Shown: positions 16,052 to 25,330, counted from the stretch's first letter. The stretch: DNA of 39,345 nt from PALSA-1006 sp037140475 (GCA_037140475.1 JBAXEJ010000017.1:1-39345), one strand, 5' to 3'. Notes: generated by a model from the sequence alone, not told the origin. Made by a program: numbers and translations.

Positions 16052-16378
16052 ATGGAAATGATCCCGAATTACAAAAGCCCATTCAGCAAGTTTGTAAAGA
16101 AGGCTCACAAGCCCTTGCAACTTGCTATTGAGGATGCTGTGGAAGCGGTTTGTGGGAACCCCGAAGTAGGGGAGGCCAAAAAAGGTGATTTGGCGGTAAT
16201 TTCGGTTTATAAGTTCAAATTTAATCGTCAAGAGTATTTGGTTGCCTATCGCCCGCCATCATCGGAAGCTTTTAAACAGGGAGTAAGCGTGGAGTTGTTA
16301 TTTATCGACTTCTATCAGGTTGGTTTGCACGAAAATTTCTATGATGAGCTTAAGCGTTATCTAAAAACGGAGGGATAG
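16052..16378 (+). CDS. RelE/ParE-superfamily toxin (toxin-first pair)
   Basis: This is a predicted ribosome-dependent or related RelE-fold toxin of 108 residues. The recognisable part is EAKKGDLAVISVYKFKFNRQ, EYLVAYRPPS and the C-terminal LLFIDFYQVGLHENFYDELK. The last two strands and the HENFY motif also occur in the toxin at 38076-38327, so the two belong to the same subfamily. The start at 16052 fits the promoter; ATG 16058 is the alternative. The antitoxin gene follows after 3 nt, the reverse of the usual order. Confidence 0.82.
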   Translation: MEMIPNYKSPFSKFVKKAHKPLQLAIEDAVEAVCGNPEVGEAKKGDLAVISVYKFKFNRQEYLVAYRPPSSEAFKQGVSVELLFIDFYQVGLHENFYDELKRYLKTEG

Positions 16379-16381
16379 AAA

Positions 16382-16705
16382 ATGGCACATGCAATGACGG
16401 CAGAGGATCTATTCCAGGTTCTCAAGCAAATGCCGCCAACCGAGCGGCAGAAATTTTTTGTAATCTTATCAACGAATGCTTTTCGTGGCGAAGATATGAC
16501 CCATGAGCAATTGTTTGGACATCTTAATGGAGATGACTTCACGGCTCAGGAAGCCGCTGAGTATCTGGAAGTGTCGATGTCAACTTTTCGCCGGTTTGTA
16601 TCAAGTGACAAGTTGAATCCGAGTTTAATGGTTGGCCGAAATCAGATGTTTGCTGTTGCCGATTTGAAGGAGTTCAAGAAGGCGCTGAGAATTGCGAAGG
16701 GCTGA
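16382..16705 (+). CDS. HTH antitoxin of the RelE pair
   Basis: This 107-residue protein has a C-terminal helix-turn-helix of the excisionase/MerR-like type (FTAQEAAEYLEVSMSTFRRF then LNPSLMVGRNQMFAVADLKE). The N-terminal half is helical and probably binds the toxin. It follows the toxin by 3 nt and is the likely repressor of the palindrome at 16027-16038. Confidence 0.78.
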   Translation: MAHAMTAEDLFQVLKQMPPTERQKFFVILSTNAFRGEDMTHEQLFGHLNGDDFTAQEAAEYLEVSMSTFRRFVSSDKLNPSLMVGRNQMFAVADLKEFKKALRIAKG

Positions 16706-16760
16706 CTAATTAAATGCGCACAAATCCCCAAAAGTACCATTGGGGTGAGCTCCGATCCAA

Positions 16761-16776
16761 CCCTGCACCAGCAGGG
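16761..16776. other. Perfect hairpin between TA pair and jetA
   Basis: CCCTGC (16761-16766) and GCAGGG (16771-16776) pair around ACCA. It sits 55 nt after the antitoxin stop and 70 nt before jetA. There is no T-run after it, so it is a weak terminator candidate at best. Confidence 0.35.
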
Positions 16777-16846
16777 TGGCGAAGCAATAATCGCAATTGA
16801 TGATAACAAAGATTGCTACAAATGAGCTTGCAGGGCTACGTAAACC

Positions 16847-18307
16847 ATGAAAGCTGACAAGGTTATCGCGACCTACCGCCGCATGCGAACGCAACCGCTG
16901 TGGCGATTGATTGCCTCAAATAATGCACCAACGGTCATTGGACTGCTTCAGTCACATCTGTACGAAATTGACCGCAGTCTTCCCGCTTCAATATTTCACG
17001 AACGTATCGGTCGAGATCTAGAAGAACTTCGTGCGCAGGGTGAAGAACTCCCACAAACAGCTCAGGCATATGTAGCAAGTTGGTTAGCCGATGGTTATCT
17101 TGAACGGCGTTTTCTACCTAATGCCAAAGAAGAGGAATATGAACTTTCCACAGCCGCAGTCGAGGCTATTCGGTTTATGTCAGGCTTGGCGAATCCTCAT
17201 TCTGCTGCAACCGAGAGTCGACTCACATTGGTGATCGATGCCTTGGCACGACTCGCCGAGGACACCGACACTGACAAATTTCGCCGGATTGATCGACTCA
17301 TGGTTGAGCAGGAGCGTATCGATAAGGAAATCGATGCAATTCAAAAAGGGCAGATGCGCGTACTTCCCCATACGAAAGCATTAGAACGCACAAGGGAAAT
17401 TATTTCATTGGCGGATGATCTGGCTGGTGATTTTCGTCGGGTCCGAGATCAGTTTGATCAACTGAACCGAGAATTGAGAGAGCGGATCATGGACAACGAT
17501 GGCAGTCGGGGTGAGGTACTGGACTCGCTGTTTGCCGGGATCGACCTCATCACGGAAAGCGAGGCAGGAAGGACGTTCTCAGCATTCTGGCGCTTGCTGA
17601 CTGATCCAGAGCAAGCAGCCACCCTCGATCAGGCACTGGACAATCTCTTGTCACGTGAATTTGTCGCACAATTAGATGCCAAAGACAGGCGCTTTCTCCT
17701 CCGGTTGACAAGAACATTGCTTGAGCAGGGGGGAATGGTTCACGAGGTGTTACAGTCATTTGCTCGCAGCCTCAAGCATTTTGTTCAGAGCCGCGAATAT
17801 CTTGAACATCGAAGGCTCAACCAACTACTTAAAGACGCGCAGCGTGCTGCACTACGCCTTAAGGATGGAGTTCGCGCAACAGAAACTCTCCAATACTCGT
17901 TGGAGCTCACCAGCTGTCGCCTACAATCGATATCTCAATGGGTGTTGCACGATCCATCGCTTCAGGCGTTACCCACTCTGATGACAGATGGAGACGCGGC
18001 ACCGATTGATTTGGAATCGGTCGGTGAATTGGTCGCACAGTCGGAAATTGACTTCCGCAACTTGAAAGCTAACGTTCGCGCCGTCCTTGAACAACGATCT
18101 CAAGCATCTATTGCTGATGTGCTGGATATGTTTCCCGCCAAGCAGGGTCTGGGGAGTGTTGTAGGACTAATAGCATTGGGCAGTCGGCACGGTTTTAAAG
18201 GTGACATCAATGAGACAGTTTCATGGGTTGGTGACGACGATCAGCGACGCAGTGCGAAAATTCCGAAAATCTTTTTTTTGAGAGAGCGAGCCAATGAGCT
18301 GGTCTGA
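16847..18307 (+). CDS. jetA: Wadjet type I component JetA (DUF3375, kleisin-like)
   Basis: JetA is the MukF-like kleisin subunit of the Wadjet anti-plasmid complex. The 486-residue protein begins MKADKVIATYRRMRTQPLWR and has the DUF3375 pattern, with LIASNNAPTVIGLLQSHLYE, YVASWLADGYLERRFLP and ESEAGRTFSAFWRLLTDPEQ, followed by a central helical region. It is the first gene of four that overlap one another; jetB starts inside its last 14 nt. No strong ribosome site is seen, only AGGG 13 nt upstream. The identification rests on the family plus the complete gene set. Confidence 0.9.
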   Translation: MKADKVIATYRRMRTQPLWRLIASNNAPTVIGLLQSHLYEIDRSLPASIFHERIGRDLEELRAQGEELPQTAQAYVASWLADGYLERRFLPNAKEEEYELSTAAVEAIRFMSGLANPHSAATESRLTLVIDALARLAEDTDTDKFRRIDRLMVEQERIDKEIDAIQKGQMRVLPHTKALERTREIISLADDLAGDFRRVRDQFDQLNRELRERIMDNDGSRGEVLDSLFAGIDLITESEAGRTFSAFWRLLTDPEQAATLDQALDNLLSREFVAQLDAKDRRFLLRLTRTLLEQGGMVHEVLQSFARSLKHFVQSREYLEHRRLNQLLKDAQRAALRLKDGVRATETLQYSLELTSCRLQSISQWVLHDPSLQALPTLMTDGDAAPIDLESVGELVAQSEIDFRNLKANVRAVLEQRSQASIADVLDMFPAKQGLGSVVGLIALGSRHGFKGDINETVSWVGDDDQRRSAKIPKIFFLRERANELV

Positions 18308-19013
18308 AAACGCATCGGGACAGGAGATGGTAGCCTTGACAACAGAAGTTGAGCTGCCTGTCACGGCAGAGATTCCTACAAATACTCTGTTCATTGGAGA
18401 TAGTGGCGAGTTGCAGTTGGATACTCGCCGTGCCTTGGTTCAGCTTCTCCAGGGACCATCTCTGGATGGCCGGCGCCACCCCAAACTATGGCCGATCCTG
18501 GTACGCGACGAAGGAATAATACGTCGTCGCTTGGCCGAGTTATTTCTTGAATTGGTGATCGATCTGGATGTGCAGGTCGCCTTCACCCGTCAGGCGGATA
18601 CGGGGGATATGGAAGTTCCCTTGCTGCTGCGTCGCGCTCAACTGACATTTATCGACTCGATTTTGCTGCTCCATCTTCGGCAAAGATTAACCCAAGCTGA
18701 TACGCAGGGAGAACGTGCGGTAGTGTCCGTTGATGAGATCGTGGAATATCTCATTCCCTATGAGCGCACCGCAAATACCGATCGATCAGGTTTTACAAAA
18801 CGCGTCAATGCATCAATTGAAAAAATCAAGAAACACAGCATCCTACAGAAGATAAGGGCCAGCGAGGACAGGCTTGAAATTTCGGCCACATTGAAATTAC
18901 TCTTTTCGGCTGAGGAAATACAGGCGCTTACCCATCTTTATCAGTCCATGGCAACTGGTGATTCGCCTACTCAGGCAAGCCATCTTGCGCAGGATGATGA
19001 GGATGAAAAATGA
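18294..19013 (+). CDS. jetB: Wadjet type I component JetB (DUF4194, MukE-like)
   Basis: JetB is the kite/MukE-like winged-helix subunit that binds the kleisin. The 239-residue protein has the DUF4194 features DTRRALVQLLQGPSLDGRRH, HPKLWPILVRDEGIIRRRLA and ELFLELVIDLDVQVAFTRQA, then a second winged-helix segment (VDEIVEYLIPYERTANTDRS) and an acidic C-terminus. It overlaps jetA by 14 nt and jetC by 4 nt (ATGA). Confidence 0.9.
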   Translation: MSWSENASGQEMVALTTEVELPVTAEIPTNTLFIGDSGELQLDTRRALVQLLQGPSLDGRRHPKLWPILVRDEGIIRRRLAELFLELVIDLDVQVAFTRQADTGDMEVPLLLRRAQLTFIDSILLLHLRQRLTQADTQGERAVVSVDEIVEYLIPYERTANTDRSGFTKRVNASIEKIKKHSILQKIRASEDRLEISATLKLLFSAEEIQALTHLYQSMATGDSPTQASHLAQDDEDEK

Positions 19014-22000
19014 ATGTAGAACCTCAAACCGGCATGCTATTCGCCCGAGAACAATTCCGGATGTCTCGTTTGCAGGTGTTTAACTGGGGAACATTCTCTG
19101 ACCTACATGACGTCCCGATATCAGAACGAGGATTTCTATTTGTCGGCCGCTCTGGCGCAGGGAAGTCAACGTTGCTAGATGCATTTTCGGCTTTATTGGT
19201 GCCGCCACGCTGGGTGGATTTTAATGCGGCCGCGCGCGAAGCAGATCGCAGTGGTCGCGACCGAAATGTAGTGAGTTACATACGTGGGGCATGGGCGGAA
19301 CAGAAGGATGGCGAATCGGGCGAAATCGCAACACGCTATTTGCGTCCAGGAACGACTTGGTCTGCGCTGGCATTGAGTTATCAGAACTCCATTGGGCATC
19401 ATGTCACGCTTGTCCAAGTCTTCTGGCTAAGGGGTAATGCAAATGGGAATACAGATGTCAAACGTCAATACCTGATTTTTGAGCGAGCATTTGATCTGCG
19501 GGAACTTGAGGATTTTGGTCAGTCCAACTTCGAAATCCGCAAACTTAAGCTATCCTTCCCCGAAGCATTTATACGTGATGAATTTCGGCCTTACTGCGAG
19601 CGATTCAGTCGCCTACTCGGCATTGATAGTGAGATGGCGCTCCGCCTTTTACATAAAACTCAGTCGGCAAAAAATCTCGGTGATCTGAATATCTTTCTCC
19701 GAGATTTCATGCTCGACAAGCCAGAAACTTTCGATGTCGCGGATCGGTTGGTCAGTGAATTTGGCGAGCTCAATGCCGCACATAGAGCGGTTGTCACAGC
19801 ACGTGAACAAGTACAGACGCTCGTTCCGGCGCGAGAGCAACACCAACACCTGCAATCTTTACAACTGAAAAGAAACGAACTCCAAGAGTTGCAAATGGGG
19901 GTCAATAGTTACCGTGATACCCGACGTATAGCTTTACTTAAACAAAGTATCGTTGACCTCGATATTTCGTTTAGTGGAACTGAAGGTGAGATCGTCAAAA
20001 AGAAAGGAATTCGAGAAAATCATGCCGCAACGTTACGTGATCTGGAAGTGCAGCACCGCGAAATGGGAGGCGATCAGATCGAACAATGGGAAACCGAAAA
20101 GAAAGGCCTAGAGACTCAACGTGACGAGCGCCTGCGCAAACGTTCCCAAGCCGAGGATGCCTGCAAGAAGCTTGGATGGGTACTATCTGATACTCCTCAG
20201 CGGTTTGCGGAACTAGTCGGAAGTGCCCGGCAGGAAGTTGAAAGCTGGGAGCAGAGGAGCAACGAAACACGCGATAAACAGTTCCAGCTATCCAACAAGA
20301 AGGGCATAGCAGAGAGTGAATTTGATCAGGCAGTGAGGGAGGTAAATGCGCTCAGGCGCCAGCCATCAAACATACCGGCGAATATGTTAGAGCTTCGCCG
20401 ATACATCGCCGATGCCATTGGCATCTCCGAAGGGGGAATACCATTTGTTGGTGAACTGATTGAAGTGAAGTCTGATGAGGCTGTATGGGAAGGCGCCATC
20501 GAGCGAGTGTTGCATGGATTCGCACTATCCCTGTTAGTGGAGGAGCGCCACTATTCGGCTCTGGCGAATCACATCAATGGCGCCAATCTGGGGCAGCGTC
20601 TGGTTTATTACCGCGCTAGCCGCACAGATGCTGTCCAAGCGAAGCCCATCGTTACCAATTCCCTCGTCCTTAAATTGAATGTTAAGGAGGGCAGTCACAC
20701 TGATTGGCTACAGGCTGAATTACGGCAAAGATTCGATTATGCCTGTGTCGATTCCATTCAAGCGCTCAGGAGCGCAGATCGAGCGCTTACACGGGAAGGG
20801 CAGGTCAAGCATAATAAAACTCGTCACGAAAAAGATGACCGTAGTCGCGTCGATGATCGGCGAAATTGGGCGCTAGGCTTCGACAACCGTGAAAAGCTTG
20901 GGATTTTTGAGAAGCAGGCGCAAGACCTAGCAGACACGATCGCTCTCCTTGATCAAGAGATAAAAACACATTCTGATCAAGATAAAAATAGATCCTCCCG
21001 AGCCATTCAATGTCAGACACTGATCAATCTTCAGTGGCAGGAAATTGATGTTTCTCCATTGCTAGTACGCATTTCCAATATCGATCGACAACTTAAAAAA
21101 GTTCGGGAAGGGAATGCGGCACTGCTACAGATTAGTGACCGTATTGAAAATCAGACTGCGCTAGTCAAGAAGGCAGACGAAGAACTTCGAAAAGCTGAGG
21201 TCAAGCGGGATAAAATTCTCGATCAAATTATCGAGGCCAATCAAAAGCTAGAGTCGCTGCTGCAAGACCCAACCATAATTCCGCTGACGCCATATCAGAG
21301 CCAAGAACTCGATGATCGCTTTGCCAAACTGCCAGATGCCGTTCGTCTTGATAATATTGATCGACTCACAACGTCGGTCGTGCAAGGATTGAGCAAAGAA
21401 ATCGAGGAGCATAATCAGGGGATAAGCGGCTGCGAGAAAATTATTGAGAATCGATTTGCTGATTTCAAACGACAATGGCCTATGGATGCGGGTGATATGG
21501 ACACAAGCCTTGCTAGCGCTTCGGATTTCTTTGCCAAGCTGGTTCGTTTGGAGACGGATGGGTTACCCGCTTACGAACAGCGATTCTTCGAACTCCTCCA
21601 GAATCAAAGCAACCAGAATCTTGCTGCACTCTCAACCTATCTGAACGATGCCAGGAAGGCGATTCTGGAACGGATGGAGCTGGTCAATGACAGCTTAAGC
21701 CAGGTTCCATTCAATTTGAGTGCAAGCCAGCGAACCTATCTCCACATTGATGCCACCGACCGACAATTGCCTGAGGTCAAAGATTTTAAGCAGAGTATTC
21801 AACAGGCACTAAGTCATGCCTGGAGCGAGGATCGTGAATTCGCCGAGTTACGTTTTATTGCACTGCGTCGTCTCGTCGAGCGATTATCAAGCCAAGACCC
21901 TGATCAGAAACGCTGGCGCGACGCTGTATTGGATGTACGCCAACATGTTGAATTTATCGGTCGCGAGATTGATGAGGGTGGCGTGGAAGTAGAGATTTAT

Positions 22001-22384
22001 CGGAGTGGCGCAGGCAAGTCGGGGGGGCAACGTCAAAAACTGGCGACAACCTGCCTTGCAGCTGCCCTGCGGTATCAGTTGGGTGGAAATGAGCATGGCG
22101 TGCCGATGTACGCGCCTGTTGTGCTTGATGAGGCTTTCGACAAAGCTGACAACGAATTCACAACGCTTGCAATGAACATCTTCACCAACTTTGGTTTCCA
22201 GATGATCGTCGCCACTCCATTGAAATCTGTGATGACGCTAGAGCCTTTTATTGGCGGAGCGTGTTTCGTCGATATCAGTGATCGTCGAGTTTCTGGTGTC
22301 TTACTCCTTGAATATGACCATGATCGACAACGGCTAAATCTCCCTGAACATGCCCACGAGGAGTCAATCATTGAAGCTTCCTGA
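19010..22384 (+). CDS. jetC: Wadjet type I component JetC (SMC/MukB-like ATPase)
   Basis: JetC is the SMC-like motor that extrudes DNA loops in Wadjet. The 1124-residue protein has a Walker A motif GRSGAGKST at residues 46-54. Long coiled-coil arms (about 250-420 and 630-760) surround a central hinge-like globular part near residues 470-560. A C-terminal head carries the ABC signature SGGQRQKLA (about 1005-1013) and Walker B VVLDEAFDKAD (about 1034-1044). All ATPase motifs look intact and there is no frameshift. Its start overlaps the jetB stop as ATGA; its end overlaps jetD. Confidence 0.94.
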   Translation: MNVEPQTGMLFAREQFRMSRLQVFNWGTFSDLHDVPISERGFLFVGRSGAGKSTLLDAFSALLVPPRWVDFNAAAREADRSGRDRNVVSYIRGAWAEQKDGESGEIATRYLRPGTTWSALALSYQNSIGHHVTLVQVFWLRGNANGNTDVKRQYLIFERAFDLRELEDFGQSNFEIRKLKLSFPEAFIRDEFRPYCERFSRLLGIDSEMALRLLHKTQSAKNLGDLNIFLRDFMLDKPETFDVADRLVSEFGELNAAHRAVVTAREQVQTLVPAREQHQHLQSLQLKRNELQELQMGVNSYRDTRRIALLKQSIVDLDISFSGTEGEIVKKKGIRENHAATLRDLEVQHREMGGDQIEQWETEKKGLETQRDERLRKRSQAEDACKKLGWVLSDTPQRFAELVGSARQEVESWEQRSNETRDKQFQLSNKKGIAESEFDQAVREVNALRRQPSNIPANMLELRRYIADAIGISEGGIPFVGELIEVKSDEAVWEGAIERVLHGFALSLLVEERHYSALANHINGANLGQRLVYYRASRTDAVQAKPIVTNSLVLKLNVKEGSHTDWLQAELRQRFDYACVDSIQALRSADRALTREGQVKHNKTRHEKDDRSRVDDRRNWALGFDNREKLGIFEKQAQDLADTIALLDQEIKTHSDQDKNRSSRAIQCQTLINLQWQEIDVSPLLVRISNIDRQLKKVREGNAALLQISDRIENQTALVKKADEELRKAEVKRDKILDQIIEANQKLESLLQDPTIIPLTPYQSQELDDRFAKLPDAVRLDNIDRLTTSVVQGLSKEIEEHNQGISGCEKIIENRFADFKRQWPMDAGDMDTSLASASDFFAKLVRLETDGLPAYEQRFFELLQNQSNQNLAALSTYLNDARKAILERMELVNDSLSQVPFNLSASQRTYLHIDATDRQLPEVKDFKQSIQQALSHAWSEDREFAELRFIALRRLVERLSSQDPDQKRWRDAVLDVRQHVEFIGREIDEGGVEVEIYRSGAGKSGGQRQKLATTCLAAALRYQLGGNEHGVPMYAPVVLDEAFDKADNEFTTLAMNIFTNFGFQMIVATPLKSVMTLEPFIGGACFVDISDRRVSGVLLLEYDHDRQRLNLPEHAHEESIIEAS

Positions 22385-23543
22385 CGATGTTCGACGGGAA
22401 CTTATTCGCCGCTTCCAAAACAAGCATCGCGAATGGCTGGTTCCCTGTTCATCCAATGAAACGGAGAATACACGGTGGCCATTGGAAATTAATCTCGGCA
22501 TTCCAACTGAAGTGGCGGCCCTTAAGCAACCTGAAGGCGTGCGCGCTTGGGTTACTACATGGCAAAACTGGCGGGACGTTGGCACGCTTATTTGGAGTGA
22601 TCGGCGTTGGCGTTCATTAGGTGCCCAACGTCTGCCTGATAAATTAGTGTTGAATGGACCTGCCGATGTAGCCTCGTGGACTGGTGAGACCGCGCGCTGG
22701 GAGTGCGCCTGCATTCGACACGCTGAAATCACGACACGATGGCCATCACTGGCATTAGTTATAACTCGATATTTTGATGTCCTTGCCGACTATAGCGATG
22801 CTGATTACGAGCGGATCTACGCAATGCTGGACTGGATTATTGCCAATCCAAATTCCAATCTCTACCCACGCCAATTACCCATCGCCGGCCTTGACAGCAA
22901 ATGGCTTGAGGGACGCAAGGGACTAGTGTCTGACCTCGTTGCCACGATCAAGGGGGGCACCAGTGAGCGAGACTTCTTCCAGCTCTGCGGACTGAGACCT
23001 CTGCCATATCCAATACGGATGAGGGTTCTAGATCAAGAAATCAGAAATCAAATTGGGGGTCTCGGTGACATCTCTGCCACTTGTGATGAACTTGCGGCCC
23101 TAGATATTTCGGTCTCCAGAATTTTCGTGGTCGAAAACCTTCAAACCGGATTGGCTTTTCCTGACATGCCCAGTACGGTGGTCATTATGCGACTGGGTTA
23201 CAGCGTCGATGTTCTTGCCAGGCTGCCATGGATTGCCGAAGCGAAGTGCCTGTACTGGGGAGATTTGGATACACACGGATTCGCAATTTTGAATCGCGCC
23301 AGAACCTACCTGCCTAACCTTCAATCCCTACTCATGGACGAGGAAACGTTACTCAGGCACAAAACGCTCTGGGTCGATGAAAAGCAGCAACACGCTTCGG
23401 AAGAACTTCCGCTTCTGACGGATGCCGAGCAAGCGGTGTACCGAGGCATAAAACAAAATCAGTGGGGCCAGAATATTCGCCTTGAGCAAGAGCGCGTATC
23501 ATGGGATCATGCTTGGAAGGCATTAAATCTTTTGAGCAAGTAG
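22371..23543 (+). CDS. jetD: Wadjet type I nuclease JetD (DUF3322/DUF2220, TOPRIM)
   Basis: JetD is the TOPRIM nuclease that cleaves small circular DNA once the SMC complex has extruded it. With the TTG start at 22371 (GAGGAG 7 nt upstream) it has 390 residues and begins MKLPDDVRRELIRRFQNKHR. The ATG at 22350 would add seven residues but lacks a ribosome site. Visible parts are the N-terminal DUF3322 domain with HREWLVPCSS and WPLEINLGIPTE, and the C-terminal TOPRIM fold with the acidic motifs VVENLQTG (near residue 253) and GDLDTHGF (near 298). The catalytic acids are conserved. It overlaps jetC by 14 nt. Confidence 0.92.
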   Translation: MKLPDDVRRELIRRFQNKHREWLVPCSSNETENTRWPLEINLGIPTEVAALKQPEGVRAWVTTWQNWRDVGTLIWSDRRWRSLGAQRLPDKLVLNGPADVASWTGETARWECACIRHAEITTRWPSLALVITRYFDVLADYSDADYERIYAMLDWIIANPNSNLYPRQLPIAGLDSKWLEGRKGLVSDLVATIKGGTSERDFFQLCGLRPLPYPIRMRVLDQEIRNQIGGLGDISATCDELAALDISVSRIFVVENLQTGLAFPDMPSTVVIMRLGYSVDVLARLPWIAEAKCLYWGDLDTHGFAILNRARTYLPNLQSLLMDEETLLRHKTLWVDEKQQHASEELPLLTDAEQAVYRGIKQNQWGQNIRLEQERVSWDHAWKALNLLSK

Positions 23544-23574
23544 GATCAACAGGATTCTCTAAGCCGCCCCTAAT

Positions 23575-23601
23575 TTTTCGGGTCCGCTAACAGCGGGAAA
23601 A
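23575..23601. terminator. Possible bidirectional terminator between jetD and hipA
   Basis: CCGCT (23584-23588) pairs with AGCGG (23592-23596), extended by TTTTC (23575-23579) and GAAAA (23597-23601) across a four-base bulge. It lies between two converging genes. The T-run is short, so efficiency is uncertain. Confidence 0.45.
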
Positions 23602-23611
23602 GTTACTGAAT

Positions 23612-24850
23612 TTATTTTCCCGAAATATTAAATGCGCTCGCCATGGCCTCAATTTCAGCTGTACTCAAGCCAATTTTTTGGGCTACATCCCGCCACGCAA
23701 CAATTGCTCTTGATACTTCATCCAAGATTTCATGAGCTCGCCTCTGTCCTAAGCCGTAGAATTCGGCAGTAGCTAATACTGTTTCAATGCTTGGTCGATT
23801 GTCCACATCATCGATGTTTAACACATGTTCTGATTTGTCGAGATTCGGATTAATATCGAACGCCTGCGATAAGCGCCATCCTTGCGGCGTCAGAATGAAT
23901 CCATGATTACGTAGATGATCATCGCGGTTTGAAACGGCAACATTGAAGGCTACGCGACGATATAGTTGTTCAAGATCCTGCGCGATGTGGTCTTTGGCGC
24001 CTTTGTTTCTGATGGTCTCCGCGATTTCAAGATAGCTTGAGTTTTCGCTATCGGTCTTCTTTAGCATTGTCATAGCTGATGCATAGAAGATGCGTTTGTT
24101 TTCGACGCGATCAAAGCGCTTCACACAAAATGTGTGGAATTCGCTGTTGAACTTTTTCAGCTTTGCTGGCGGCACATCTACGCCTGCATTGCGAGCTAGT
24201 TTGTGTGTCACCATTTCCCAAGCAGCCACATCCGTTTCATCGTATCGAGAAGGGAATTTTGCTATCCATAAGGCGCCATCTGTATCAATAAAATTCGCCT
24301 TCGGCCTAGCTCCACCGAGCGAAGCTCCCGGTGCAACGAGCACGGCTAGCCACCTGCGCAAGGCATCTAGATCGTGAATGCGCTTGTTGGACAGTTCGCG
24401 GGCAATGTATTCAAGCTCGTTCAGGCTGGTTACAGGTGGTGCTGACAGCTTGTCATTGGCTAGAAAGTTCTCATTTCCAGGCAGACGGAAGCGCAGCGCA
24501 CCTTGTCGAGTTGCATCTTGAACGCCAACCAGATAACTCCATGCATTCAGCTTACGCGCGAGTCGTCCTTCATCTTTGGCTTCCAGTACTTCCCTGCGAT
24601 CCATTAGTGTTTGTCCCCATCTGTCAGGTGATGAGTCCAAGAAGATTCCAAAATTGCCCGCCTCTGGTTTGGGAAAGAAAGGGGCATCATCAAGGGATAA
24701 GTCTGGGTCAAGCATGAAGCATGCCGGATTTTTGAGCCATGCGTTATCGTAAGAAAATCGTATTTGCCCGCGATCATGTGCAAGAGTGCCTACACGTTGT
24801 AGGCTGTGTATGAAATCTACATCGAGCCAAACTTCTAACTTATCGCTCAC
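23612..24850 (-). CDS. hipA: HipA-family kinase toxin
   Basis: HipA kinases phosphorylate glutamyl-tRNA synthetase or other targets and cause dormancy. The 412-residue protein has the N-terminal HipA fold (FGIFLDSSPDRWGQTLMDRR), the Gly-rich nucleotide loop VAPGASLGGARPKANF near residue 200, the catalytic loop NRDDHLRNHGF at 308-318 and the metal-binding AFDINP at 330-335. All catalytic residues appear intact. It starts with GTG, overlapping the hipB stop as GTGA. It faces the Wadjet operon tail to tail. Confidence 0.92.
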   Translation of the reverse strand: MSDKLEVWLDVDFIHSLQRVGTLAHDRGQIRFSYDNAWLKNPACFMLDPDLSLDDAPFFPKPEAGNFGIFLDSSPDRWGQTLMDRREVLEAKDEGRLARKLNAWSYLVGVQDATRQGALRFRLPGNENFLANDKLSAPPVTSLNELEYIARELSNKRIHDLDALRRWLAVLVAPGASLGGARPKANFIDTDGALWIAKFPSRYDETDVAAWEMVTHKLARNAGVDVPPAKLKKFNSEFHTFCVKRFDRVENKRIFYASAMTMLKKTDSENSSYLEIAETIRNKGAKDHIAQDLEQLYRRVAFNVAVSNRDDHLRNHGFILTPQGWRLSQAFDINPNLDKSEHVLNIDDVDNRPSIETVLATAEFYGLGQRRAHEILDEVSRAIVAWRDVAQKIGLSTAEIEAMASAFNISGK

Positions 24851-25158
24851 GATTTTTTGGCTCTGCGCCTGATTGGCAGTCCGAGATCCTGAAGTTTTCT
24901 GCCTAGCCGATCATCTGCGGCAACTTGAGTTACATCTTCTTCAAGCCCGAGAACTGCAAGTATCCGGAGGTATACGCCAATCGTGACTGAAGGCGCCCCT
25001 TGTTCTGCGCGACTCAAAGTGGCCCTGCTAACACCGACTCTAGCCGCGACAGTTTCTGCCGAAAGCTTACGGCGCAGTCGGGCAAGCCTCAATCGCTCAC
25101 CCAATTCGGTTAGCAATTTTGCTTCAATCGGAAAAAGTATAGGTGGTTTACTTGGCAT
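24847..25158 (-). CDS. hipB: HipB-like XRE antitoxin
   Basis: This 103-residue antitoxin has an XRE helix-turn-helix (ELGERLRLARLRRKLSAETV then AARVGVSRATLSRAEQGAPS). It neutralises HipA and represses the operon. I start it at MPSKPPILFP (25158); ATGs at 25170 and 25179 are alternatives. The chosen start lies inside the first of two matching operators, so repressor binding would cover it. Confidence 0.87.
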   Translation of the reverse strand: MPSKPPILFPIEAKLLTELGERLRLARLRRKLSAETVAARVGVSRATLSRAEQGAPSVTIGVYLRILAVLGLEEDVTQVAADDRLGRKLQDLGLPIRRRAKKS

Positions 25159-25213
25159 AATGTATTCCATTATGCACAAATAATTGAATGGTGTAAATAA
25201 TGGTTTGCATTAT
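25156..25213. promoter_or_regulatory. Twin hipBA operators
   Basis: Two copies of ATAATG-N5-CATTAT occur: 25157-25173 (flanked by C and G to give CATAATG/CATTATG) and 25197-25213. Their centres are 40 bp apart, close to four helical turns, which suits cooperative binding by a dimeric HipB on one face of the DNA. Confidence 0.7.
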
Positions 25214-25261
25214 ATGGATAAGGTAATACGAATATGCATTTTCATAGAATGGTAGCCATCA

Positions 25262-25283
25262 TTGATCATTAAGCGCGGCAAGC
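25262..25283 (+). repeat. Solitary IS left-end sequence (TTGAT + CATTAAGCGCGGCAAG)
   Basis: TTGAT (25262-25266) followed by CATTAAGCGCGGCAAG matches the left end of TnpB copy 1 at 5741 apart from one inserted T, then diverges. It lies upstream of the DUF6516-like/HTH pair; the next tnpB and right end in the same orientation are about 1 and 2 kb downstream. Confidence 0.6.
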
Positions 25284-25330
25284 TTGATCTAGATATGTGC
25301 CCTTGTATATGGGCGGCTATAGTGTATTGC

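Noticed and set aside
22350..22370. ATG at 22350 as the jetD start
   Set aside because: It has no ribosome site, whereas TTG 22371 is preceded by GAGGAG at 7 nt and gives the usual JetD N-terminus.
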